Positions 56,310 to 64,000 of a stretch of DNA of 64,000 bases are shown here, piece by piece. The translations under genes were made by a program, and so were the position numbers. This DNA is from an uncultured Psychrobacter sp. (lineage in GTDB: Bacteria > Pseudomonadota > Gammaproteobacteria > Pseudomonadales > Moraxellaceae), in NCBI RefSeq assembly GCF_947500265.1, contig NZ_CANMRN010000005.1:95307-159306 (forward strand), written 5' to 3'. Every line of letters starts with the position of its first letter. Position 1 is the first letter of the stretch. The notes beneath the pieces were generated by a model. That model saw nothing but the letters and a program-made list of their open reading frames with translations. It had not been told where the DNA came from and ran no database searches.

Positions 56310-56548
56310 TATAGTCAATTCTCTATACATTGGATACGATGTCAGTCTCGCTTAGCCTACTATTTGTAGTGCTTTCACTCGTCTTCCTTGTATCTAATGT
56401 ATATTGAACCGACTAGAGCATGATTACAAATGCGTGGACTACGATTTATGATATGACAATACGCATTCATAACCGATACCCAGTCAGATTTGTTTTACAA
56501 TAAATGGCTACTATGTGTTTTTGCCATCAATAAATATAAGACGTTACT

Positions 56549-58225
56549 ATGAATAATGACAATAAAAATAATCATGAGAGTAATAAGCCTGCAGGTCTCT
56601 TTGCAGACAAGGCTTATGAGCCAACTCCTGATGTCTCAAGCATTCCTTCAGAAAACACCTCAAAATCCACAGTAGCTCAGTCAATAGCTACTCAGGATAA
56701 TCAACCTGTATCAACCGATACATCAGCAACGACAGCACCAGCGTCAAGGGTAACAAAGAAAACGATTGCCAGTGGTGAACCGCTTAAATTAGCCGTTGTT
56801 GGTCATACCAATACGGGTAAAACCTCTATACTGCGCACGTTATTGCGAGACGTATATTTCGGTGAAGTCAAAAACGAAGCGGCGACCACGCGTCACGTCG
56901 AGCAAGCACAGCTGACAGACAGTCGCACTGGTGAGGTGCTAGTGGCATTATACGACACACCTGGTCTGGAAGATGCTTCAGGGCTTATGGACTGGCTAGA
57001 GGATAATACTGCCAGTCGCCGTGATGGTATTGAACGTCTGCAACAGTTTTTGGCGGCGGATGTCGCTCAAGGTGCAGACAGTTATGACTTGCCCTATGAT
57101 TATAGCCAAGAAGCCAAAGTGATTCGTCAGCTGCTGACAAGTGATATGGCCATTTACGTGGTAGATGCTCGTGAGCCTGTATTGGGTAAATATAAAGATG
57201 AGCTAGCGATTTTGTCTTGGGCTGCGATTCCTGTGATGCCTGTTTTTAATTTTACCGACAGTCAGAATGCCAATATCGACGACTGGCAAACGATGCTGGC
57301 AAGACGCAATCTGCATATTTCAACGCGTTTCGATTCGGTCGCGTTTGAGTTTGAAGATGAGATGCGTCTATGGAAAAACCTAGCCACCATGCTTACTCAC
57401 TCTGAAATGCTTGAGCAGTTGATGCAACGTCGAACGGAAGACTGGGCGCAGCTGTATGATGAGGCCAATATCATCATCGCTGATTTTTTATTGAATGTTG
57501 CTGCCTTTGTGCGCGAGATCAATGAAGATGACGACCCATTGCCTGTGTTACAGCAAATGCAAGAAGCCGTTAGGCAAAGTGAACGTGCGATGCAGCACAA
57601 CCTACTTAACCTTTATAAGTTTTATGACAACGCGGTCGCAGCAACGCCGCTTGAATTACAAGCCTATCAACAAGACCCTTTTAACCCTGAACTTCTCAAG
57701 AGCTACGGTATTCGTACCACTTCTGGTGCAGCAGCTGGCGCGCTTCTAGGACTAGGTATCGATGCCGCAGCCCTAGGTACCACACTGGGATTGGGTGCTG
57801 CAATAGGCGGTATCGCAGGCGGGTTGCTATCGAATACCAGCAGTATTGCCGATAGGATTACTGGGGTAAAACGCTTATATATCGATCCTGCTACGTTGAC
57901 GCTATTAGCAACGCGAGCATTAGACTTACTTACTGCATTACGTCATCGTGGTCATGCTGCTACAGATGCCACTCAGTTATTATATAAAGGCGAAAACAGC
58001 AGTCTTGGAACGTCGCTAACTGACGACAGTGACCATGCAGATGAAGACAATAATCCAATTACTGTATGGCCGGCTCATAAATTACCAAGTGAGCTTAAAA
58101 AAGCCCGAGGTAAACCGCAATGGTCGTCGCTTAGCAGCGGCAAGTCCGAACAAGCTCAGTTATTACGCACAGACATGGCATGGTCGCTGTCAGGTAAACT
58201 ACAGTCGTATAAACGTGAGTCATAA
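56549..58225 (+). CDS. Era/TrmE-like GTPase with DUF3482 domain
   Basis: A 558-residue protein. After a disordered N-terminal ~70 residues comes a G domain: G1 GHTNTGKTS, G3 DTPGLEDASG, and NFTD where NKxD is expected at G4, so guanine specificity may be altered. The C-terminal DUF3482 part has a Gly/Ala-rich hydrophobic segment (GAALGTTLGLGAAIGG-type, about 390-425) that could insert in the membrane. Partner of DUF2868 by family association. Process unknown. Confidence 0.85.
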   Translation: MNNDNKNNHESNKPAGLFADKAYEPTPDVSSIPSENTSKSTVAQSIATQDNQPVSTDTSATTAPASRVTKKTIASGEPLKLAVVGHTNTGKTSILRTLLRDVYFGEVKNEAATTRHVEQAQLTDSRTGEVLVALYDTPGLEDASGLMDWLEDNTASRRDGIERLQQFLAADVAQGADSYDLPYDYSQEAKVIRQLLTSDMAIYVVDAREPVLGKYKDELAILSWAAIPVMPVFNFTDSQNANIDDWQTMLARRNLHISTRFDSVAFEFEDEMRLWKNLATMLTHSEMLEQLMQRRTEDWAQLYDEANIIIADFLLNVAAFVREINEDDDPLPVLQQMQEAVRQSERAMQHNLLNLYKFYDNAVAATPLELQAYQQDPFNPELLKSYGIRTTSGAAAGALLGLGIDAAALGTTLGLGAAIGGIAGGLLSNTSSIADRITGVKRLYIDPATLTLLATRALDLLTALRHRGHAATDATQLLYKGENSSLGTSLTDDSDHADEDNNPITVWPAHKLPSELKKARGKPQWSSLSSGKSEQAQLLRTDMAWSLSGKLQSYKRES

Positions 58226-58261
58226 ATTACTAGCGAACTATCAGCGAACTATCTATGCACC

Positions 58262-59272
58262 CTATGCACTTAACAACACACTCAATGCATCTGTGCCGCG
58301 TACATCTGTCTGTTGCAGATAGATCGGATACAGCGGGTACTTGGTAAAGTTTTGTTCGATATCCTGCAGCAAATGCTGCTGACGCTCAGCACGGCGTCGC
58401 CAAAAATCATCCAACTGCGTGGTTGATATCAGCTGATTAATGACGATTGCTGCTGGCATGAGCTTACTATCTTCCAATTGCTCGATTGCGCGCTTGGTCT
58501 CAGCCAATGGTAAAACATCAGCGGTCATCACCAATACAATCGCTGTTTGTGTACGGTCATGTAGTAGCAACCCTGCTTGGCGGAACAATTGCTTACGTCT
58601 TTCTAATACGGATACAGCTTGTTCCCAGCGATCTGATTTTTTGGCTGCAAACGGATTGGCCACATCGTTTTTATCATTTTTTTGATTGTGACTGTCCAAG
58701 TGTGTCGCCACCGAACGTAATTTGGCCTGTCGTCGCTGCTGTGCAAGCAGCCCATCCGTCCATGCTCCCATCATTTCTGGTAATACCAATAATCGCAAAG
58801 TATGACCTGTCGGTGCGGTATCAAAGATGATGTGCTCATACCCAGCATCTGCCGCTTCGACTAAATGGTGACACATAGATTCGAGCATCGCGGCTTCTTG
58901 GGCGCCAGGTGCCGACTTAGATAGCTTCAGATGCTCACGAATTTTTGGCATCATATCTGGGTTGGCATAAGCTTTAATTGTACGTTCAACTTGAGCAAAA
59001 TGTTCATCGACAATCACGTCAGGATTTAACTCAATCGCATCTAGATAAGGTGATATCACCGTTTTCTCATTATTGAGTCGTACATTCAATACATCGCCCA
59101 AACTATGTGCCGGATCGGTTGAGACAATTAAGGTTTTTTGCTGCTGGCTTGCATAGTAGCTGGCTAGGGCTGCAGCAGTTGTGGTCTTCCCTACACCGCC
59201 TTTGCCGCCGATAAATATAATCGGCTGTGTCTCCAACTGCTCTACCAATCCATGTAAAGGGTGTAATGCCAT
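58262..59272 (-). CDS. ArsA/Get3-like ATPase
   Basis: A 336-residue ATPase of the anion-transporting family with the deviant Walker A GGKGGVGKTTTAA, switch I region DPAHSLGDVL, and FDTAPTGHTLRLL (switch II). There is no arsenite cysteine set evident and no ars genes nearby, so the arsenical role is doubtful. It lies 73 bp after a cory-CC-star gene and near cstA on the same strand, a recurring neighbourhood. Confidence 0.88.
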   Translation of the reverse strand: MALHPLHGLVEQLETQPIIFIGGKGGVGKTTTAAALASYYASQQQKTLIVSTDPAHSLGDVLNVRLNNEKTVISPYLDAIELNPDVIVDEHFAQVERTIKAYANPDMMPKIREHLKLSKSAPGAQEAAMLESMCHHLVEAADAGYEHIIFDTAPTGHTLRLLVLPEMMGAWTDGLLAQQRRQAKLRSVATHLDSHNQKNDKNDVANPFAAKKSDRWEQAVSVLERRKQLFRQAGLLLHDRTQTAIVLVMTADVLPLAETKRAIEQLEDSKLMPAAIVINQLISTTQLDDFWRRRAERQQHLLQDIEQNFTKYPLYPIYLQQTDVRGTDALSVLLSA

Positions 59273-59345
59273 ATTGTTATCTCGTATTTTGTCTCATTAT
59301 CTAATAAATGCTTAGCTACTTTTTTATATAGTCAATCCACTACGG

Positions 59346-59657
59346 TTAGCAGCACCCAACGTGGTCAAATGGACATCTATCCATTCCCATACGTGTATGC
59401 CACTCATGAAAGTTTTCTAAAAATAATGGCTGTAGCTCTAATGTATAAAAGCTGGCGGGATTATCAATCCCCAAACTCTCAGCAAACATGAGCAACATAA
59501 AAAAATCTTCTTCATCACGTGCGGCGCGTGCCATCGTCTGACGATAAGGCGCATGATAAAACTCATTTAATCCACTCTTAAACCGTTGCCACCATGGTTG
59601 AGTGTTCTCTAGTGGTTGAACATTTTCTATATCATTCGATGTGTTTTTATTTTCCAT
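59346..59657 (-). CDS. cory-CC-star family protein
   Basis: A 103-residue protein with a conserved helical region (FYHAPYRQTMARAARDEEDF) and a terminal RCPFDHVGCC, whose two last cysteines give the family its name. It is typically encoded beside cstA and an ArsA-like ATPase, as here. The Cys pair may bind metal or undergo redox; role unknown. Confidence 0.85.
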   Translation of the reverse strand: MENKNTSNDIENVQPLENTQPWWQRFKSGLNEFYHAPYRQTMARAARDEEDFFMLLMFAESLGIDNPASFYTLELQPLFLENFHEWHTRMGMDRCPFDHVGCC

Positions 59658-59709
59658 AATGTGCTCGTATTTTACTTAATTCTTATGACCTATCATGCCT
59701 ATATGATAC

Positions 59710-59742
59710 AAAAAACGCCAACAATTGCTGCTAGCGTTTTTT
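59710..59742. terminator. terminator between cstA and the cory-CC-star gene
   Basis: AAAAAACGC and GCGTTTTTT flank an imperfectly pairing centre. The symmetric A- and T-runs would let it work in either direction. Confidence 0.65.
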
Positions 59743-59772
59743 ATTAAACAGACACTCAATATGGTTTAACGT

Positions 59773-61455
59773 TTAAACCTCGCCGTTTTTACCTTTATGT
59801 AGTGACCACTCTTTGCGTAGTACAGACAAACTCTCAAACGTCACCAAAATGGTCGCGATTAAGATAATAATATCCATAATAATAAGTAGCCAATTACCAT
59901 CAGTAAAGAAGGTTTTGAGCTGAATCAATAGTGCAAAGACAGTCATAACCAACAAGAACGACAATGGTGCTAAGGTGTACCAAACTGGCTTGCCCTTACG
60001 TAACAAGATAATGGTAACGATCATCAAGGTTAAGGCAGCCATTAACTGGTTGGTTGTACCAAATAGCGGCCAAATAATCATACCACCCGCGCCATCGATA
60101 CCACCAGCACCGAACGCTAATAACAAACAGCTTCCGACAGCAAGTAACGTTGCAACGACACTCTTATTGAGTACGGGCAAATTATAAAATTCACCAAATT
60201 CTTGGAAGATATAACGTTGTAAACGTACGCCAGTATCCATCGTCGTACCAGCAAACAATGCGGCCATTACCGTAAGCATCGTCTGTGATAGCACCATATC
60301 GATACCAACGCCGGCATTCAAGATGGTCGCACCGCCATCGATGAACGCACCGATAGAACCATCACCAAACTTTTGATAGACCGCTTGCCAATCACCAAGA
60401 GTCGCAAAACCTGCGGTTGCTGCAAGGATTGCCCCAAGTGCTAGCATACCCTCGCCCAATGCACCAAAGTAACCAACGAAACGAACGTCTTCTTCTTTAT
60501 CAATCTGCTTAGAAGTGGTACCTGTTGCGACCAAACCATGAAATCCTGATATGGCACCACAAGCAATCGTCACAAACAACAATGGTAGAAGTGACGGTGT
60601 ATCCGCTGGTAATGCAGTGTTAACCGCTGGCGCGACAATATTAGGCGTGCCAATAAAAATAGCAGCATATAATAAAATCAAACCGACAAATAACTGTAAG
60701 CCATTAATATAATCACGAGGTTGAAGCAGCATCCATACAGGCAACAACGACGCAATCGCCGCATAGGCGAACAAAATCAAGATCCATACTGCGTTATCAG
60801 GCAAACCCATAACGGTCTCAGGTAACACAATCGGGAACATAGGGCCAAGATAGATAAGCCCGTACAGGGCCGTTACCCCGATAATGGACACCCAGACCAG
60901 ATTCATATTGTAGCGATAGATACACTGTCCGATGATAAAGGCAACCACTAAGGCACCCCACACTGGCAATACCGCAGATGGCGTCTTAATCATCATATTG
61001 GCAATAGCTACACCAAATACAGCATTAACCATCAGTAGTAATAAGAAGATGACAACCATCATCAAGCTGCGGACACGTGTGCCCATGACAGTACCAGCGA
61101 TAGAGCCAATCGACTGACCTCTATTGCGCATACTTGCCCAAATAGCAGACATATCATGTACACCAGCCATAAAGATAGTACCTACCACTACCCAAATAAT
61201 GGCAGGCACCCAGCCCCAAATAACTGCAATTGCAGGACCGATAATTGGTGCAGCCCCTGCCACTGACGTGAAGTGATGCCCCCACAATACATACTTATTG
61301 GTGGGAACATAATCGATCCCATCTTTCATCGTATGTGCGGGTGTAGGACGGCTGTTGTCCAATGCTAAAATTTTGGTGGCGATAAATTTTGAATAAAACA
61401 CGTAGCCGCAGAGCATAGCGGCAACGGCGAATAGTAGTACGATAGCACTATTCAT
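59773..61455 (-). CDS. cstA: CstA-type peptide/pyruvate transporter
   Basis: Carbon-starvation protein, an inner-membrane carrier with about 14-16 TM helices. ATG at 61455 (MNSAIVLLFAVAAM) with GGGAGAG upstream gives 560 residues and is preferred over the track start at 61482. Typical segments: NKYVLWGHHFTSVAGAAPIIGPAIAV and GLVATGTTSKQI, cited in part (GHHFTSVAGAAPIIGP). CstA proteins import pyruvate or peptides. Confidence 0.93.
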   Translation of the reverse strand: MNSAIVLLFAVAAMLCGYVFYSKFIATKILALDNSRPTPAHTMKDGIDYVPTNKYVLWGHHFTSVAGAAPIIGPAIAVIWGWVPAIIWVVVGTIFMAGVHDMSAIWASMRNRGQSIGSIAGTVMGTRVRSLMMVVIFLLLLMVNAVFGVAIANMMIKTPSAVLPVWGALVVAFIIGQCIYRYNMNLVWVSIIGVTALYGLIYLGPMFPIVLPETVMGLPDNAVWILILFAYAAIASLLPVWMLLQPRDYINGLQLFVGLILLYAAIFIGTPNIVAPAVNTALPADTPSLLPLLFVTIACGAISGFHGLVATGTTSKQIDKEEDVRFVGYFGALGEGMLALGAILAATAGFATLGDWQAVYQKFGDGSIGAFIDGGATILNAGVGIDMVLSQTMLTVMAALFAGTTMDTGVRLQRYIFQEFGEFYNLPVLNKSVVATLLAVGSCLLLAFGAGGIDGAGGMIIWPLFGTTNQLMAALTLMIVTIILLRKGKPVWYTLAPLSFLLVMTVFALLIQLKTFFTDGNWLLIIMDIIILIATILVTFESLSVLRKEWSLHKGKNGEV

Positions 61456-61757
61456 CTCATCTCTCCCTAGACAAGTAGTCAATAGCCTTATAAGTTCAAG
61501 CTTTTTGAATTAAAATATGAAAAATATGCTAAATTAGTGTGCGATGAGTGACTCAGCTCATCTATCGTTTAGGTAAATTCTAGCAATTTGCAAAATTATT
61601 ACCAATCAACAAAGTCATTTATCTTATAACTAGGGCATGTCACTAATCAGCATTTGGTTTGATGAGCCTGAGACTAAAACTTTGTTTGAATAATAACTGA
61701 TTTGGTGATAAATGTAACGCAAGTAAGACATAAAAAACAACAAATAAAGGAAGTGCA

Positions 61758-62426
61758 ATGGCACATTATTTTGGATTCGTACCCTCAGATAAACTAAAAG
61801 CTTTAATCAGTGAGGCCGAACAAGTCGTTGCTTCAAATGAGAATGTAGAGTACTACCCTTATCGCGATGCCCTTACGCATCAGACAGCGCGCGATCTTAC
61901 TGATAATTTATTGGTTGGTTTGGTAGAGATTATTCCTAACCCTGAGCGCCAAGCCTCTATGCGTAAAATTGTTGGAACGATTGAACGCGCGACAGACACT
62001 CTGCTCAATATCTTACTAGGTAAAGAAAACAACAAAGACGTGTTACCAAGTTTTCATTTTCTAAGGGATCACGCAACCTTTATTGATAACGAAGGCGTTA
62101 AACGTGTCGGCTTTAAACTGTCAGAAAAAGATGCCAATACCATCACTGAAGGGTTTGCTGCTATCACGCCTGAACATGTAGATAGAGCCAAATTCAAAAC
62201 AGCACTCGAAACCATGAACGAAGAAACATTGACTCACTTTATCAGTCGCTATGCCGAGACATTAAAGCTAGGCATGATCAAACGTAAGTCAGTTCCAGTT
62301 GCCAAATCGGCAATTGATAAAGGCATGAGTATGGCACTTAATAAGCTATTACCTGACCTACCAAATGACTCATTGAATAGATTGGCCAATTATTACCGTC
62401 CATTTATTATAGAAAAGCCAGAATAA
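61758..62426 (+). CDS. hypothetical protein, unknown family
   Basis: Not recognised. A 222-residue soluble, mostly helical protein without signal peptide or TM. It starts MAHYFGFVPSDKLKAL after AAGGAAG, and shows ERATDTLLNILLGKENNKDV and FISRYAETLKLGMIKRKSVP. It lies 102 bp before hpt on the same strand, which says little about function. Confidence 0.75.
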   Translation: MAHYFGFVPSDKLKALISEAEQVVASNENVEYYPYRDALTHQTARDLTDNLLVGLVEIIPNPERQASMRKIVGTIERATDTLLNILLGKENNKDVLPSFHFLRDHATFIDNEGVKRVGFKLSEKDANTITEGFAAITPEHVDRAKFKTALETMNEETLTHFISRYAETLKLGMIKRKSVPVAKSAIDKGMSMALNKLLPDLPNDSLNRLANYYRPFIIEKPE

Positions 62427-62528
62427 TCCCAAAATTTGGATTAATTTTGTCCCAAAAGTCATATGACGTTGGGCAAATTCACTAAAATTTGCTAAAATAA
62501 GCGGCACTTTTTACCAAAGGCGCACCCG

Positions 62529-63092
62529 ATGACCCAAATCAGTAACCAAGAAATTGAAAAAACCTTACGCAACTCAGAGTGCCTTATTAGCAGTATCGAA
62601 GTAGCTGCTGCTTATGAGCGTTTGGCCGCTCAGCTCAATCTACATTATGCTGGTCTAAACCCAATTGTTATGGTCGTGATGAACGGCGGCCTGATCCCAG
62701 CTGGTCAACTATTGACACACCTTACGTTCTACCATCGTATGCATTATATCCATGCGACTCGTTATCGTGATAACGAAGGTACTAATGAGCTTGATTGGAA
62801 ATTCAAGCCTGATGTTAGTATCGAAGGTGAGCACGTATTGTTAATCGACGACATCTTTGACGAAGGTATTACTCTAAAAGCAGTTGTTGAAGAATTAAGT
62901 AAAGAAAAGCCTCTATCACTTGAGTCTTGTGTCTTGCTTAACAAGCAACATGATCGCAAAGTTGCAGATTTTGACGTAGATTTTGTGGGTATTGATGTTG
63001 CAGATCGTTATGTTTACGGTTGTGGTATGGATTTCCATGGTTACTTGCGTCACCTGCCAGGTATCTATGCAATCAAAGAAGACAAAGTTTAA
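62529..63092 (+). CDS. hpt: hypoxanthine-guanine phosphoribosyltransferase
   Basis: Salvages hypoxanthine and guanine to IMP and GMP. The 187-residue protein has the PRPP-binding motif VLLIDDIFDEGITLKAVVEE and the upstream PIVMVVMNGGLIPAGQLL loop. The C-terminal VGIDVADRYVYGCGMDFHGY supports purine binding. A strong terminator follows. Confidence 0.92.
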   Translation: MTQISNQEIEKTLRNSECLISSIEVAAAYERLAAQLNLHYAGLNPIVMVVMNGGLIPAGQLLTHLTFYHRMHYIHATRYRDNEGTNELDWKFKPDVSIEGEHVLLIDDIFDEGITLKAVVEELSKEKPLSLESCVLLNKQHDRKVADFDVDFVGIDVADRYVYGCGMDFHGYLRHLPGIYAIKEDKV

Positions 63093-63127
63093 TTCTTAGA
63101 CTTGATTGATTAAAATAGTTAAGTCCT

Positions 63128-63157
63128 AAAAAAGCATCCAATTTGGATGCTTTTTTA
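63128..63157. terminator. bidirectional terminator between hpt and recD
   Basis: AAAAAAGCATCC pairs with GGATGCTTTTTT around AATTT. Serves both convergent genes. Confidence 0.9.
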
Positions 63158-63198
63158 TTGCGCTGATTTATTGTGCCGACAACAACTTGAATGAATCG

Positions 63199-64000
63199 TT
63201 AAAACTGTAATGCCAAACCAGTATGGCGTTCAGTCGGTGTTTGAACTGCTTTTTCTAAAGCGTGCTTGGTACTATATATCGTTACCTGCTTCTTAGCACG
63301 AGTCACTGCCGTATAGATAAGCTCTTTGCTCAGCAATCTTGCATGACTATTATCGAAAGTAATGGCAACATGATCAAATTCGGATCCTTGTGACTTATGA
63401 ATGGTCATTGCATATGCCGTGGCTATCACCTCTTCATTTAGCAAATTAACAGCTATCCCTTGTGTCTTATTTTCAAAGAATACCTCTAATTGGCTCCTTT
63501 CATCTGATGTTTGTAAGCAGAAACCAATATCCCCATTAAATAGCCCAAGCTCATAGTTATTTTGTAGCATCATAACAGGACGTCCATGGAACCATGTGTT
63601 TTGACCCAATGGTAACTTTAACTCAGCTAGATGCCATTGAGTGAGGTATTTATTGATATAGTGGTTGCCCCACTCACCATTGTGACCAGCAGTTAGGATT
63701 CTAAATTGATTAAATACTTCCATTAACGAAGTGGTAGTATTTTTAACTGATTCTGGCACGGATTTCTCCATTGGATTCTCTAGTAAATTGCTAACTTTAT
63801 CTATGTATGATTGGTAATTACTGGAAACTTCTGAAATGATTTTTTCTTTGCTTAGGCTATTTTCTATCTTGTTATTTAACACCGACTCTGCTTGTAACGT
63901 ATTAACATATTGAAAACTCAAAGCAGCGTCTTGCCTTAATAATTGCCAAATAGCTTGAAGATTTGTCTCTGCTTTATTAATTTGAGTGGCCAGTTTACCG
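63199..64000 (-). CDS. recD: RecD, exonuclease V alpha subunit (3' part)
   Basis: The C-terminal ~267 residues of the RecBCD helicase subunit; the 5' part lies beyond the right edge. The open frame continues to the window end (upstream codons read GKLATQINKAETNLQAIWQL), so the track start at 63921 is internal. The C-terminal helicase motif AYAMTIHKSQGSEFDHVAIT (motif V) and YTAVTRAKKQVTIY (motif VI, catalytic Arg) are typical, as is the end TERHTGLAL. Confidence 0.92.
   Translation of the reverse strand, partial: GKLATQINKAETNLQAIWQLLRQDAALSFQYVNTLQAESVLNNKIENSLSKEKIISEVSSNYQSYIDKVSNLLENPMEKSVPESVKNTTTSLMEVFNQFRILTAGHNGEWGNHYINKYLTQWHLAELKLPLGQNTWFHGRPVMMLQNNYELGLFNGDIGFCLQTSDERSQLEVFFENKTQGIAVNLLNEEVIATAYAMTIHKSQGSEFDHVAITFDNSHARLLSKELIYTAVTRAKKQVTIYSTKHALEKAVQTPTERHTGLALQF

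Overview
The window looks like a chromosomal segment of a gammaproteobacterium of the Moraxellaceae, most likely Psychrobacter. This is inferred from gene content: ppc, an acnD-type methylcitrate cluster that also carries prpD, a CIO-type cytochrome bd, cstA with a cory-CC-star protein and an ArsA-like ATPase, and an OprC-type copper receptor, together with moderate-to-low GC. No rRNA and no intact tRNA was seen. Protein calls rest on motif recognition only; no database search was run.

Region 1 (1-7.4 kb) is accessory and AT-rich. A frameshifted MocR/GntR-type aminotransferase remnant is followed by a complete four-gene type II CBASS anti-phage operon: CD-NTase, an E2-E1 fusion (Cap2), a JAMM isopeptidase (Cap3) and a two-TM SAVED effector. 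Next come a Sel1-repeat lipoprotein, an orphan barstar-like gene, and a tRNA 3'-end remnant with its terminator, which may mark an island edge.

Region 2 (7.5-14 kb) has an OprC-like TonB-dependent copper receptor, a DUF2946-like companion, a large autotransporter and an IS3-family remnant. Region 3 (14.5-24.3 kb) starts with cytochrome bd (CIO type) plus an unlisted 38-aa subunit. It continues with a reduced-sulfur module: rhodaneses, persulfide dioxygenase, peroxiredoxin, DsrE-like protein, a Tat-exported sulfide:quinone reductase and a TsdA-like dihaem cytochrome. A decayed partial copy of the rhodanese-dioxygenase pair lies inside this module.

Region 4 (24.3-28.7 kb) is about 3 kb of decayed DNA (Fic and IS256-family remnants, inverted repeats) ending in a P4-type integrase. 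Region 5 (28.9 kb to the end) is core-like. It holds ppc, a gamma-butyrobetaine-dioxygenase-like gene, an MFS/LysR pair and two unusual membrane proteins that share a C-terminal motif.

The methylcitrate (propionate) locus follows: LysR, Nramp-like transporter, prpB, lipoprotein, prpC, acnD, a yefM-yoeB toxin-antitoxin insert, prpF, ABC exporter, GNAT and prpD. The prpD start codon sits in one arm of a 28-bp perfect inverted repeat. The right end carries an SDR, a DUF2868 / fatty-acid-hydroxylase / DUF3482-GTPase cluster, ArsA-like, cory-CC-star and cstA genes, an unknown gene, hpt, and the 3' part of recD.

The best-supported exciting system is the CBASS operon, which is a known class. The most novel-looking signals are the paired membrane proteins with a repeated DF[RK]xE...L[YF]RE tail, the prpD hairpin, and the Nramp-like carrier that lacks the metal-binding motif.
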